NCBI RefSeq assembly: GCF_018336155.1
Contig: NZ_JAGYHF010000013.1
Span: 1-64,000, forward strand
Length of the DNA: 64,000 nt
Reading direction: 5' to 3'
Source of the DNA: Pseudomonas rustica
GTDB taxonomy: Bacteria > Pseudomonadota > Gammaproteobacteria > Pseudomonadales > Pseudomonadaceae
Made by a program: the position numbers and the translations under genes. The notes below the pieces were generated by a model. It was not told the DNA's origin and did no database searches. It worked only from the letters and a program-made list of their open reading frames with translations. Every line of letters begins with the position of its first letter. Position 1 is the stretch's first letter. Positions 7,599-16,024 of this stretch are shown here, in pieces.

Positions 7599-9065
7599 AT
7601 GACCGCCTCTGAAAAAGCCCCGCGCAACAACGACTTGATCTACGGTCTCAACGACCGTCCGCACCTCACCGCCACCGTGTTCGCCGCGCTGCAACACGTG
7701 CTGGCGAGCTTCGTCGGCATCATCACGCCAACCCTGATCATGGGCGGCGCCCTCGGTCTGCAAAGCGAAATTCCCTACCTGATCAGCATGGCGCTGTTCG
7801 TCTCCGGCCTCGGCACGTTTGTCCAGGCCAAGCGTTTCGGCCCGGTCGGTTCCGGATTGCTGTGTCTGCAAGGCACCAGTTTCTCGTTTATCAGCGTGAT
7901 TCTCAGTGCCGGTTTCATGGTCAAGGCGCGCGGTGGTGGCACCGATGAAATCCTCTCGACGATCTTCGGCGTGTGCTTCTTCGCCGCGTTCATCGAGGTC
8001 GCGCTCAGCCAATTCATTGGCAAATTGCGCATGCTGATCACCCCGGTGGTCACCGGCACCATCATCACCTTGATGGGCCTGTCGTTGATCAAAGTGGCGA
8101 TGACCGACATTGCCGGCGGTTTCGGCGCGGCGGACTTGGGCGCGTCCAGCCACCTGTTTCTGGCCGCACTGGTGATCGGCACCATCGTCGTGTTGAACCG
8201 CGTTGACGTGCCGTTCCTGCGCCTCGGTGCGATCGTTATCGGCCTGACCCTCGGTTACTTCGTTGCATGGCTGATGGGCACCGTCGACTTCGCTTCGATG
8301 CCAGAAGTGCCGCTGGTCAGCGTGCCGGTGCCGTTCAAGTACGGTTTCAATTTCGACTGGGTCGCGTTCGTGCCGATCGCGGTGATTTTCCTGGTGTCGC
8401 CGCTCGAAGCTGCAGGCGACTTGACCGCCAACTCGATGATCTCGCGCCAACCGGTCAAAGGCCCGTTGTACATCCGCCGGATCAAGTCCGGCCTGCTCGC
8501 TGATGGCCTCAACTCGGCCATGGCGGCGGTGTTCAACAGCATGCCGATGGTGACCTTCGCGCAGAACAACGGCGTGATCCAGCTCACCGGCGTCGCCAGC
8601 CGCTATGTCGCCTTCTTCATCGCCGGTCTGCTGGTGCTGCTCGGGCTGTTCCCGATGATCGGCGCGGTGCTGCAATTGATGCCAAAACCGGTGCTCGGCG
8701 GCGCTGAGCTGGTGATGTTCGGCACCGTCGCGGTGGCCGGGATCAAGATCCTCGCCGAAGCCGGCCTGCACCGTCGCAACATGCTCATCGTGGCGATTTC
8801 CCTTGGCATGGGCCTGGGCATCGCCGCTGTGCCGGAGGTGCTGCGTGAGCTGCCGCAAGCGCTGCGCAACATCTTCGAATCGCCAATCACCGTCGGTGCG
8901 TTGTGCGCTATCGTGCTGAACGTCTTCCTGCCGGAAGAATTCATCGAGCTGGAAGAAGACGATTTCGACCCGGAAGCTTCTATTCTTCAGGTCATGGAAA
9001 ACCCGGACATGCCGTCCAAAGCTGAACCTGGCCAACCGGCGGCTGTCGCACAGTTGAACCGCTGA
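7599..9065 (+). CDS. NCS2-family nucleobase permease (xanthine/uracil type)
   Basis: An inner-membrane proton-coupled nucleobase importer of the NCS2/NAT family, 488 residues with about 14 hydrophobic segments. LQHVLASFVGIITPTLIMGGALGL is the TM1 region with the conserved QHVL motif, and SPLEAAGDLTANS with PVKGPLYIRRI and a later TFAQNNGVIQLTGVASRY are the substrate-motif regions (the QNNG segment is the NAT signature area). Xanthine or urate is more likely than uracil but is not proven. The ATG at 7599 lacks a visible Shine-Dalgarno sequence (ATAAATCACC precedes it). The 130-base leader shows no riboswitch that I can recognise. Confidence 0.88.
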   Translation: MTASEKAPRNNDLIYGLNDRPHLTATVFAALQHVLASFVGIITPTLIMGGALGLQSEIPYLISMALFVSGLGTFVQAKRFGPVGSGLLCLQGTSFSFISVILSAGFMVKARGGGTDEILSTIFGVCFFAAFIEVALSQFIGKLRMLITPVVTGTIITLMGLSLIKVAMTDIAGGFGAADLGASSHLFLAALVIGTIVVLNRVDVPFLRLGAIVIGLTLGYFVAWLMGTVDFASMPEVPLVSVPVPFKYGFNFDWVAFVPIAVIFLVSPLEAAGDLTANSMISRQPVKGPLYIRRIKSGLLADGLNSAMAAVFNSMPMVTFAQNNGVIQLTGVASRYVAFFIAGLLVLLGLFPMIGAVLQLMPKPVLGGAELVMFGTVAVAGIKILAEAGLHRRNMLIVAISLGMGLGIAAVPEVLRELPQALRNIFESPITVGALCAIVLNVFLPEEFIELEEDDFDPEASILQVMENPDMPSKAEPGQPAAVAQLNR

Positions 9066-9082
9066 CGTCCGGCCTTTAACAG

Positions 9083-9117
9083 AAAGGGCTGCACCGGCAA
9101 CGGTTCAGCCCTTTTTT
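9083..9117 (+). terminator. Intrinsic terminator after the NCS2 permease
   Basis: Stem AAAGGGCTG / CAGCCCTTT, one mismatch, then ACC / GGT with loop GGCAAC, followed by a T-run. Confidence 0.88.
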
Positions 9118-9132
9118 GTTGAGAGACCGTTT

Positions 9133-9606
9133 ATGCGCCGCGTCCACGCCGTCATTCTGTCGTTACTGTTGCTGTCCCTCAGTGCCTGCGCGCTGTTTCC
9201 CAACCGAGATCCGGTAAACATCAACGTGGTCGGCCTCGAACCGTTGCCGAGCCAGGATCTGGAAGTGCGCTTCGCGATCAAGATCCGCGTGCAGAACCCC
9301 AACGAAACCGCCATCGACTACAACGGCATCGCCCTCGATCTGGAAGTCAACGGCCATTCGCTGGCCTCCGGCGTGAGCGATCAGAGCGGCTCGATTCCGC
9401 GCTTCTCCGAAACCATCGTCAGCGTGCCGGTGAGCATTTCCGCGTTCTCGGTACTGCGCCAAACCCTCGGCCTCAGCCAGACGCAAACCCTCGACAATCT
9501 GCCGTACGTGCTGCGTGGCAAACTCGCCGGCGGCTTGTTCGGCACCATGCGTTTTGTCGACAGCGGCAAGCTGAGTTTGCCAAAAGCCACTGCCGCGACC
9601 TGGTAA
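9133..9606 (+). CDS. LEA type 2 / WHy-domain lipoprotein
   Basis: A 157-residue predicted lipoprotein. The signal peptide ends in the lipobox LSAC with the acylated cysteine at residue 19. The mature part is a single beta-sandwich of the water-stress/hypersensitive-response (WHy, LEA_2) type: a first strand INVVGLEPLPSQDLEVRFAI, the family-typical VQNPNETAIDYNGI, then LEVNGHSLASG. Bacterial members are envelope proteins linked to desiccation tolerance, with no established biochemical activity. It is about 50 bases before the GNAT gene and follows the permease terminator, so it starts a new unit. Confidence 0.85.
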   Translation: MRRVHAVILSLLLLSLSACALFPNRDPVNINVVGLEPLPSQDLEVRFAIKIRVQNPNETAIDYNGIALDLEVNGHSLASGVSDQSGSIPRFSETIVSVPVSISAFSVLRQTLGLSQTQTLDNLPYVLRGKLAGGLFGTMRFVDSGKLSLPKATAATW

Positions 9607-9659
9607 AGATGGGTTAGCCTTGGGCGTTCATTGGAAATGCTCAAGGAGGCGGCACGATT

Positions 9660-10205
9660 ATGGAAGAGATACCGACGTTGTACACCGAACGGCTGATCCT
9701 GCGCCCGCTGGAACTGGCCGACGCTGATGCCGTGCAGCAGCGATTTGCGCACTGGGAAGTGGTGCGTTACCTGAACGCCCTCGTCCCTTGGCCCTACCCC
9801 GCCGACGGCGCCCTCACCTACCTGCGCGACATTGCACTGCCGGCGATGGCCGCTGGCAAGGAGTGGCATTGGTCGCTGCGGCTGAAATCGGCACCTGAAC
9901 AATTGATCGGCAACATCAGCCTGATGGATGAGCAGGACAACAACCGTGGGCTCTGGCTCGCGCCGGCATGGCACGGTCAAGGCCTGATGACCGAAGCCTG
10001 CGCCGCCGTCACCGATTATTGGTTCGAAACCCTTGATCGCCCGCTCATGCGCGTGCCGAAAGCGGCGCCTAATATCGCCTCGCGCCGGCTCTCCGAACGC
10101 AGCGGCATGCGCCTGATCGGCAGCGATGAAGGCGACTTCGTCAGCGGCCGCTGGCCCCGGGATCTTTGGGAAATCAGCCGCGAAGAATGGCTGAGTCAAA
10201 GTTGA
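9660..10205 (+). CDS. RimJ/RimL-type GNAT N-acetyltransferase
   Basis: A 181-residue acetyltransferase of the RimJ/RimL subgroup (Acetyltransf_3). The start LYTERLILRPLELADADAV is diagnostic; IGNISLM, GLWLAPAWHGQGLMTEACAAV (acetyl-CoA loop, G-Q-G) and NIASRRLSERSGMRLIG follow in family order. Substrate unknown; relatives modify ribosomal protein N-termini, antibiotics or amines. AAGGAGG about ten bases upstream supports the ATG. Its stop is 10 bases from the next gene, a small kinase, so they are likely co-transcribed. Confidence 0.88.
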   Translation: MEEIPTLYTERLILRPLELADADAVQQRFAHWEVVRYLNALVPWPYPADGALTYLRDIALPAMAAGKEWHWSLRLKSAPEQLIGNISLMDEQDNNRGLWLAPAWHGQGLMTEACAAVTDYWFETLDRPLMRVPKAAPNIASRRLSERSGMRLIGSDEGDFVSGRWPRDLWEISREEWLSQS

Positions 10206-10215
10206 GGAGCTCCCC

Positions 10216-10734
10216 ATGCTTATTGTGTTCAGCGGTTTGCCCGGCACCGGCAAAACGACCCTCGCCAAATCAGTCGCGACGCGGTTAAAAGCCACGTACC
10301 TGAGGATTGATACGATTGAACAAGCGATCCGTAACGCCGACGTTCTCGCAGGCGATGTCGGCCGCAGTGGTTATTTTGTTGCGCTTGAACTGGCGCTAGG
10401 CAATCTTCGACCGGGTCACACTGTCATCGTCGACTGCGTCAATCCTGTGGCTGAAAGCAGACAAGCGTGGGCCGATGTTGCCGCCCGTGCTAACGCTGCG
10501 CTGCTGAATATCGAAGTGATCTGCTCAGACCCGCAAGAGCACCGTCGGCGCGTTGAACAGCGGCAGTCAGATGTTCCGGGGTTGATCCCACCCTCGTGGC
10601 AATCGGTGCTTGATCATGACTATGAACCCTGGTCGCCAGCACCGCTCACGGTTGATACGGCGCAACTGAGCATCGATCAAGCCGTCGAACTCATCCTGCT
10701 CAACGGGGCTGTGCAAGGCGTGTCTGTCGATTAG
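10216..10734 (+). CDS. Small P-loop kinase-like ATPase (AAA_33 type)
   Basis: A 172-residue nucleotide-binding protein. Walker A GLPGTGKTTLAKS lies at residues 7-19, and the strand HTVIVDCVNPVAESRQAW with a basic lid (EHRRRVEQRQSD) resembles small-molecule kinases such as gluconate kinases, chloramphenicol phosphotransferase-like proteins and zeta-toxin folds. It cannot be tied to a substrate. GGAG upstream supports the ATG. It follows the GNAT gene by 10 bases; an acetyltransferase next to a phosphotransferase-like protein resembles small detoxification units, but this is only suggestive. Confidence 0.8.
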   Translation: MLIVFSGLPGTGKTTLAKSVATRLKATYLRIDTIEQAIRNADVLAGDVGRSGYFVALELALGNLRPGHTVIVDCVNPVAESRQAWADVAARANAALLNIEVICSDPQEHRRRVEQRQSDVPGLIPPSWQSVLDHDYEPWSPAPLTVDTAQLSIDQAVELILLNGAVQGVSVD

Positions 10735-10793
10735 CGAAGTTTCGTGCAGACGTGTGGTATTAATTCATAAATTTCCAGCAAGGCTGCTTGTTC

Positions 10794-11648
10794 ATGAATC
10801 ACCGCAATGTGCGCATCGTCGCCCAGCATCTGCTCTCGGACAACTGGTACATCCTGAAGAAAATCGATTTCGAACTGCAACGTCGTGACGGCAGCTGGCA
10901 GGCGCTCACCCGCGAGGTCTACGATCGCGGCAATGGCGCCACGATCGGTCTCTACAATCTGGCGAAACGCACCGTCATTCTTATTCGTCAGTTCCGCATC
11001 CCGACGTTCGTCAATGGCCATGACGGCTACCTGATCGAAACCGCTGCCGGATTGCTGGATGACGCCAGCCCTGAAGAGCGCGTGCGCCTTGAGGCCGAAG
11101 AAGAAACCGGCTATCGCGTGCAATCGGTGCGTAAGGTCTACGAAGCGTTCATGAGCCCCGGCTCGGTGACTGAACGCCTGCATTTTTTTGTCGGTGAGTA
11201 TCAGCCGCAGGATCGCATCAGCGATGGCGGTGGTCTGGCCGAGGAAGGCGAAGACATCGAGGTACTGGAGTTGCCGTTTGCCGAAGCACTGGCGATGGTT
11301 GATGACGGGCGGATCATGGATGGCAAGACCATCATGCTTTTGCAGTACCTCAAGCAAGTGATGCCGACGTCGCTGGCACGGACGATCGTGGTGTGTGGTT
11401 CAGATGATCGGGTAGCGCTGGCCACTGGTAGCGAGTTGCTGCAGGCCGGGCATTTTCCGTTGGTGGCGTCGACAGGGTTCGGTGGCGAGGTTTATCGCGA
11501 CTATGCGAAGACGCTGTTGCAGCGCTGCGATGGGGTTTTGCATGTTGGTGGTACCGCCGGGAGCGCCGATCTGATCGAAGAACTGGCTGTGCAACTGGGG
11601 CTGCCGATTTATCGCGCCCTCGACGACATACTGGTTGCTAAACAGTAG
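10794..11648 (+). CDS. nudK: NudK-type GDP-mannose pyrophosphatase with an extra C-terminal domain
   Basis: Residues 1-190 match NudK, the Nudix enzyme that splits GDP-mannose: KIDFELQRRDG, REVYDRGNGATI, VILIRQFR, and the Nudix helix ending EAEEETGY, then MSPGSVTERLHFF. E. coli NudK ends near residue 190. Here about 95 further residues follow, starting after LKQVMPTSLART, with IVVCGSDD, a glycine-rich loop and VLHVGGTAGSADLIEELAVQ. That tail looks like a small Rossmann-like domain of the nucleoside deoxyribosyltransferase/DUF4406 kind. The ATG at 10794 aligns with the E. coli start; a TTG six bases earlier is also open. Confidence 0.87.
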   Translation: MNHRNVRIVAQHLLSDNWYILKKIDFELQRRDGSWQALTREVYDRGNGATIGLYNLAKRTVILIRQFRIPTFVNGHDGYLIETAAGLLDDASPEERVRLEAEEETGYRVQSVRKVYEAFMSPGSVTERLHFFVGEYQPQDRISDGGGLAEEGEDIEVLELPFAEALAMVDDGRIMDGKTIMLLQYLKQVMPTSLARTIVVCGSDDRVALATGSELLQAGHFPLVASTGFGGEVYRDYAKTLLQRCDGVLHVGGTAGSADLIEELAVQLGLPIYRALDDILVAKQ

Positions 11649-11701
11649 GTTTGTGGTGGCGCGGCCGGCCTCTTCGCGAGCAAGCCCGCTCCCACAGGGG
11701 A

Positions 11702-12169
11702 TCTGCGTCAAACGCAGATTTTGAGCCCGACACAGAGCCCATGTGGGAGCGGGCTTGCTCGCGAAGGGGCCCGCCCGTTCACCCTCAAAACTTCTGAAAA
11801 CGCTCCACTCAAGGAAGACACCATTGAAAAAAGCTCTGGGCACCCTGCTGAGTAACCTCTGCGTCAAACGCGGATTTTGAGCCCGACACAGAACCCATGT
11901 GGGAGCGGGCTTGCTCGCGAAGGGGCCCGCCCGTTCACCCTCAAAACATCTGAAAACGCTCCACTCAAGGAAGACACCATTGAAAAAAGTTCTGGGCACC
12001 TTGCTGAGTAACCTCTGTGTTAAACGCGGATTTTGAGCCCGACACAGAACCCATGTGGGAGCGGGCTTGCTCGCGAAGGGGCCCGCCCGTTCACCCTCAA
12101 AACATCTGAAAACGCTCCACTCAAGGAAGACACCATTGAAAAAAGTTCTGGGCACCCTGCTGAGTAACC
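11702..12169. repeat. Three tandem copies of a 156-bp unit carrying a REP arm and a gene-start-like segment
   Basis: Units start at 11702, 11858 and 12014 (period exactly 156 bp) and end at 12169, seven bases before the ChrA start codon. Each unit has a TGCGTCAAACGC-type inverted repeat, a REP arm (GTGGGAGCGGGCTTGCTCGC), and CAAGGAAGACACCATTGAAA, which resembles a ribosome-binding site plus TTG start. Copies differ at only a few bases. A complete REPIN exists only at the left edge, where an opposite arm sits at about 11671-11696. The 527-base gap 11649-12175 contains nothing else. Confidence 0.95.
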
Positions 12170-12192
12170 GTATTAATGGCCCAATCCCCTAA
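12136..12192 (+). CDS. Possible 18-residue upstream ORF overlapping the ChrA start
   Basis: TTG start with AAGGAAG eight bases upstream encodes MKKVLGTLLSNRINGPIP and stops inside the ChrA gene, 17 bases past its ATG at 12176. The two other repeat units carry the equivalent ORF at 11824-11880 and 11980-12036, ending in SNLCVKRGF. It could couple translation to ChrA, whose own ATG lacks a good Shine-Dalgarno sequence, or be a non-functional captured gene start. Confidence 0.35.
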   Translation: MKKVLGTLLSNRINGPIP

Positions 12193-13384
12193 CGAAATGC
12201 GCAGCAGTGCCTGGTCGGTGTTGGCAATCTTCTTGCGCCTCGGCTTGACCTCATTCGGGGGCCCCATCGCGCATTTGGGTTACTTCCACCATGAGTTCGT
12301 CACAAAACGACACTGGCTGAGCGAACGCAGTTATGCCGATCTGGTAGCGCTCTGCCAGTTTCTGCCAGGACCGGCCAGTAGTCAGGTGGGCATCGCATTG
12401 GGCATGTCCCGCGCTGGCTATCGCGGAGCGCTGGCGGCGTGGGCCGGCTTCACGTTGCCATCGGCCGCTCTACTGATTTTGTTCGCCTTGGGTGTTTCCC
12501 GTTATGCCGACGCACTTGGGCCCGGCGCCCTTCACGGCCTCAAAGTGGTCGCTGTCGCGGTCGTTGCCCAAGCCGTCTGGGGCATGGCGAAAAACCTCTG
12601 CCCTGATTTCACGCGCATTGCTCTCATGGTTATTGCTGCGTACGGCGCCCTGCTTGAACCGTCTGCGTGGAGACAGGTCAGCGTGATCGTCATTGCCGGA
12701 CTTGCCGGTGTGATGCTGTGCAAACCCGGGCCAAGTGATGCGCACGATTCACTGCCAATTCCGATCAGCCGCAAGTCCGGCGCAATCTGGCTGACGCTAT
12801 TTTTTGCACTGCTGTTTGGCCTGCCACTGTTAGCCGGACTGACCGCTGACAGAAGCGTGGCAATGATCGACGCCTTCTACCGCACAGGCTCTCTGGTATT
12901 CGGCGGCGGGCATGTGGTTTTGCCGCTGCTGCAAGCCGAGGTGGTGCCGCCCGGATGGGTCAGTAATGAAACCTTTCTTGCGGGTTATGGGGCTGCTCAG
13001 GCGGTTCCAGGCCCATTGTTTACGTTCGCAGCGTTTCTGGGAGCGTCGATGAACCAGGCACCGTCCGGCTGGACAGGCGGCCTGCTTTGCTTGCTGGCGA
13101 TCTTCGCCCCGTCCTTTTTATTGATCGCAGGGGTTTTGCCTTTTTGGGAGCGCTTGCGACACAGCGTGCGCACGCGGGCTGCGCTTGCCGGAATCAATGC
13201 GGCGGTGGTCGGTTTGCTGTTGACGGCGCTGTACGACCCCGTCTGGACGAACGCCATTTTCACGCTTGAAGACTTCGGACTGGCGCTGGCAGCCCTGATC
13301 GCGTTGATGTTTTGGCGGCTTCCCGCGTGGCTGGTCGTGATCGGCAGCGGTGTTGTCGGTGGGATGATGAACACCACTTTGTGA
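12176..13384 (+). CDS. chrA: ChrA-family chromate transporter
   Basis: A 402-residue inner-membrane protein of the CHR superfamily, whose founding members export chromate. It has two homologous halves, each starting with the family motif: FLRLGLTSFGGPIAHLGYFHHEFV with QFLPGPASSQVGIALG in the first half, and FYRTGSLVFGGGHVVLPLLQAEVV with GYGAAQAVPGPLFTFAAFLG in the second. This is the long-chain bidomain form. Start 12176 is uncertain: no clear ribosome-binding site precedes it and an in-frame ATG occurs at 12197. It lies directly after the tandem 156-bp repeat. No chrB-type regulator is near, so chromate as substrate is inferred from family only. Confidence 0.88.
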   Translation: MAQSPNEMRSSAWSVLAIFLRLGLTSFGGPIAHLGYFHHEFVTKRHWLSERSYADLVALCQFLPGPASSQVGIALGMSRAGYRGALAAWAGFTLPSAALLILFALGVSRYADALGPGALHGLKVVAVAVVAQAVWGMAKNLCPDFTRIALMVIAAYGALLEPSAWRQVSVIVIAGLAGVMLCKPGPSDAHDSLPIPISRKSGAIWLTLFFALLFGLPLLAGLTADRSVAMIDAFYRTGSLVFGGGHVVLPLLQAEVVPPGWVSNETFLAGYGAAQAVPGPLFTFAAFLGASMNQAPSGWTGGLLCLLAIFAPSFLLIAGVLPFWERLRHSVRTRAALAGINAAVVGLLLTALYDPVWTNAIFTLEDFGLALAALIALMFWRLPAWLVVIGSGVVGGMMNTTL

Positions 13385-13490
13385 GCGCCGTCGAAAGACC
13401 GGAAAACTAATCCGTGCCTTTTTCCTTGGAATCCGCCAACCCGCCCTCATAACTACGCAGACACCAATGCCCTCAAGAGGAAGCACTGAC

Positions 13491-13997
13491 ATGACCACTC
13501 AAACCGAAACTGCCCTTCTCGCCGGCGGCTGCTTCTGGGGCATGCAGGATCTGCTGCGGCGTTATCCGGGCGTGTTGCAAACGCGGGTCGGTTACACCGG
13601 CGGCGACGTACCGAATGCCACTTACCGCAATCACGGCAACCACGCCGAAGCCATCGAGATCATCTTCGATCCGGCGGTGATCAGCTATCGGCAGATTCTT
13701 GAATTTTTCTTCCAGATCCACGACCCAAGCACGCCGAACCGTCAGGGTAACGACCTCGGCCCGAGCTATCGCTCGGCGATCTATTACCTCAGCGAAGCAC
13801 AACGCGACACTGCCGAAGACACCGCTGCCGATGTCGACGCATCAAAACTGTGGCCGGGCCGCGTCGTTACTGAAATCGAACCAGCGGGGCCATTCTGGGA
13901 GGCGGAACCTGAGCATCAGGATTACCTCGAACGTATCCCGAATGGCTACACCTGCCACTTCATCCGGCCGAACTGGAAACTGCCAAAGCGCGCCTGA
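13491..13997 (+). CDS. msrA: Peptide methionine sulfoxide reductase MsrA
   Basis: MsrA reduces methionine-S-sulfoxide in proteins and free methionine, using thioredoxin. The 168-residue protein carries the active-site motif GGCFWGMQ near its N-terminus, RVGYTGG, and FFQIHDPSTPNRQGNDLGPSYRS, all family hallmarks. Only the first cysteine and one further cysteine (in GYTCHF near the C-terminus) are present, so resolving-cysteine chemistry may be of the simpler type. The ATG at 13491 is preceded by GAGGAAG; an in-frame extension to 13467 lacks homology. Monocistronic by spacing. Confidence 0.93.
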   Translation: MTTQTETALLAGGCFWGMQDLLRRYPGVLQTRVGYTGGDVPNATYRNHGNHAEAIEIIFDPAVISYRQILEFFFQIHDPSTPNRQGNDLGPSYRSAIYYLSEAQRDTAEDTAADVDASKLWPGRVVTEIEPAGPFWEAEPEHQDYLERIPNGYTCHFIRPNWKLPKRA

Positions 13998-14032
13998 GGG
14001 TCAGCGCAACGGGCATCTCCATTAGGCGCCAC

Positions 14033-14090
14033 ACTGCGTCGGGGTCGAAATCAGTCATCGGTAAATGACGGCTTCCGACCCTGATGCAGT
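14033..14090 (+). other. Nested hairpin upstream of the ABC exporter gene
   Basis: A 15-pair stem joins 14033-14047 (ACTGCGTCGGGGTCG) to 14076-14090 (CGACCCTGATGCAGT); its two non-Watson-Crick pairs are G.U if transcribed from the plus strand. Inside, GTCAT/ATGAC (14054-14069) forms a second stem. No T-run follows, so it may be the msrA transcript end, a leader structure of the next gene or a repetitive element. Confidence 0.5.
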
Positions 14091-14137
14091 CTTAAAGTGG
14101 CAAAATCGCCCTCATCTTTATCGTTTCGGAAACCACC

Positions 14138-15997
14138 ATGCTTCGCGCTTTTGAAAAAAGACTCGACCCTTTCCCACCAGACGAAGTACCGCCACCACCC
14201 GCAGGTCTGGCGCGGTTCCTTTGGGCCTGCACTCGCGGCGCGCGCGGCTATATCCTGCTGTTTGCGCTGCTCAGTGCCGCGGTGTCGATCTACGAAGCGT
14301 GGCTATTTTCGTTCCTCGGTCAGGTCGTCGACCTGCTCTCGACCTGGAAGGCTGGTGGCGACGCCGGCGCGCAGGAGACCCGCGTGTTGTGGGGCATGGG
14401 CATCGTCATGGTGGCGAGCATTGGCCTGGTCGCGCTGCGCACGATGGTGCAGCACCAGATTCTGGCGATCAATTTGCCGCTGCGCCTGCGTTGGGATTTC
14501 CACCGGCTGATGCTACGGCAGAGCCTTTCGTTCTTTTCCGATGAGTTCTCCGGCCGGGTCACCACCAAGGTCATGCAGACCGCGCTGGCGGTGCGTGACG
14601 TGCTGTTCACCCTGATCGAAATTCTTCCCGGCATCGGCGTGTATTTCATCGCGATCATCGCGCTGGCCGGCGGGTTTGCATTGAAACTGATGCTGCCGTT
14701 CGTTGGCTGGATCGCGTTGTTTGGCCTGGCCATGGTCTATTTCGTCCCGCGTCTGGGCAAAGTCGGTCAGGAACAGGCGCATGCACGCTCGTCGATGACC
14801 GGCCGTATTTCCGACGCCTACACCAACATCACCACGGTAAAACTGTTCTCCCACTCCAACCGTGAAGCGCACTTCGCGCGCGCGGCGATGGAGGATTTCA
14901 AACAGACCGGTTTTCGTCAGATGCGCTTGGTCAGCCAGTTCGAGATCGTCAACCAAGCATTGGTCGTCGGCTTGATCATGAGCGCCGGCGGCTATGCGCT
15001 GTGGTTGTGGCACTTGGGCGAAATCGGCACCGGTGCCGTGGCGGCGATCATCGCCATGGCCTTGCGCATCAACGGCATGTCGCACTGGATCATGTGGCAG
15101 ATGACCGCGTTGTTCGAAAGCATCGGCACCGTGCAGGACGGCATGGCGACCTTCACGCGCAGCCCGAAAGTGCAGGATGCGCCGGACGCGAAGGGGTTGG
15201 TCACCTCCGGCGGCGCGGTCACGTTCGACAACGTCAGCTTCAACTACAACGGCGAACGCCAAGTGCTCGATGGCCTGAGCCTGAACATTCGTCCGGGCGA
15301 AAAAATCGGTCTGGTCGGTCGCTCCGGCGCCGGTAAATCCACGCTGATCAACTTGCTGCTGCGCTTCTATGATGTCGACAAAGGCCAGATCCGTATCGAC
15401 GGGCAAGACATCGCGCACGTCACCCAGGACAGCCTGCGCAGCGCCATCGGCATGGTCACGCAGGACACGTCCCTGCTGCACCGCTCGATTCGCGACAACA
15501 TTGCCTATGGCCGCCCCGATGCCACCGATGCGCAAGTGCGCACTGCCGCCGCCAACGCGCAGGCCGATGAGTTCATCAGTCAATTAAGCGATCGCCAGGG
15601 CCACAGCGGTTACGACACCTTGGTCGGTGAGCGCGGCATCAAGCTGTCTGGCGGCCAGCGTCAACGCGTGGCGATTGCCCGCGTGATGCTCAAGAACGCG
15701 CCGATCCTGCTCCTCGACGAAGCCACCAGCGCGCTGGACTCGGAAGTCGAAGTGGCCATTCAGGAAAGCCTCGACAAAATGATGGAAGGCAAAACCGTCA
15801 TCGCCATTGCCCACCGACTGTCGACCATTGCGGCGATGGATCGACTGATTGTCATGGACGACGGGCGCATCATCGAACAAGGCACCCACACCGAACTGCT
15901 CGCCAAAAACGGCATTTATGCACGGCTTTGGCACCATCAGAGCGGCGGGTTCCTCGGTGAGGATCAAGGGATTGCCGAGGCGATGGATCAGGACTAA
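14138..15997 (+). CDS. ABC exporter, fused permease and ATPase (MsbA/multidrug type)
   Basis: A 619-residue half-transporter that should dimerise in the inner membrane. Residues about 35-340 hold six membrane helices of the type I exporter fold. The ATPase domain follows: FDNVSFNYNG, Walker A GRSGAGKS (about 394-401), a Q-loop VTQDTSLLHRSIRDNIAYG, signature LSGGQRQR, Walker B ILLLDEATSALD and the switch AHRLSTI. The closest families are lipid A/multidrug exporters; the substrate is not predictable. The frame has one obvious ATG with a weak upstream ribosome-binding site. It stands alone, preceded by the nested hairpin at 14033. Confidence 0.92.
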   Translation: MLRAFEKRLDPFPPDEVPPPPAGLARFLWACTRGARGYILLFALLSAAVSIYEAWLFSFLGQVVDLLSTWKAGGDAGAQETRVLWGMGIVMVASIGLVALRTMVQHQILAINLPLRLRWDFHRLMLRQSLSFFSDEFSGRVTTKVMQTALAVRDVLFTLIEILPGIGVYFIAIIALAGGFALKLMLPFVGWIALFGLAMVYFVPRLGKVGQEQAHARSSMTGRISDAYTNITTVKLFSHSNREAHFARAAMEDFKQTGFRQMRLVSQFEIVNQALVVGLIMSAGGYALWLWHLGEIGTGAVAAIIAMALRINGMSHWIMWQMTALFESIGTVQDGMATFTRSPKVQDAPDAKGLVTSGGAVTFDNVSFNYNGERQVLDGLSLNIRPGEKIGLVGRSGAGKSTLINLLLRFYDVDKGQIRIDGQDIAHVTQDSLRSAIGMVTQDTSLLHRSIRDNIAYGRPDATDAQVRTAAANAQADEFISQLSDRQGHSGYDTLVGERGIKLSGGQRQRVAIARVMLKNAPILLLDEATSALDSEVEVAIQESLDKMMEGKTVIAIAHRLSTIAAMDRLIVMDDGRIIEQGTHTELLAKNGIYARLWHHQSGGFLGEDQGIAEAMDQD

Positions 15998-16024
15998 GCG
16001 TGAATGGCCCGTAGCCGACAAACG

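Noticed and set aside
7449..9035. 528-codon minus-strand frame opposite the NCS2 permease
   Set aside because: Composed mostly of His, Gln, Asp, Arg and Glu without hydrophobic core; antisense artefact of a membrane protein gene.
11400..12155. Reverse-strand 251-residue frame with three repeated 52-residue modules
   Set aside because: It is created by the 156-bp repeat and REP arms, runs antisense into nudK, has no convincing ribosome-binding site and no recognisable domain.
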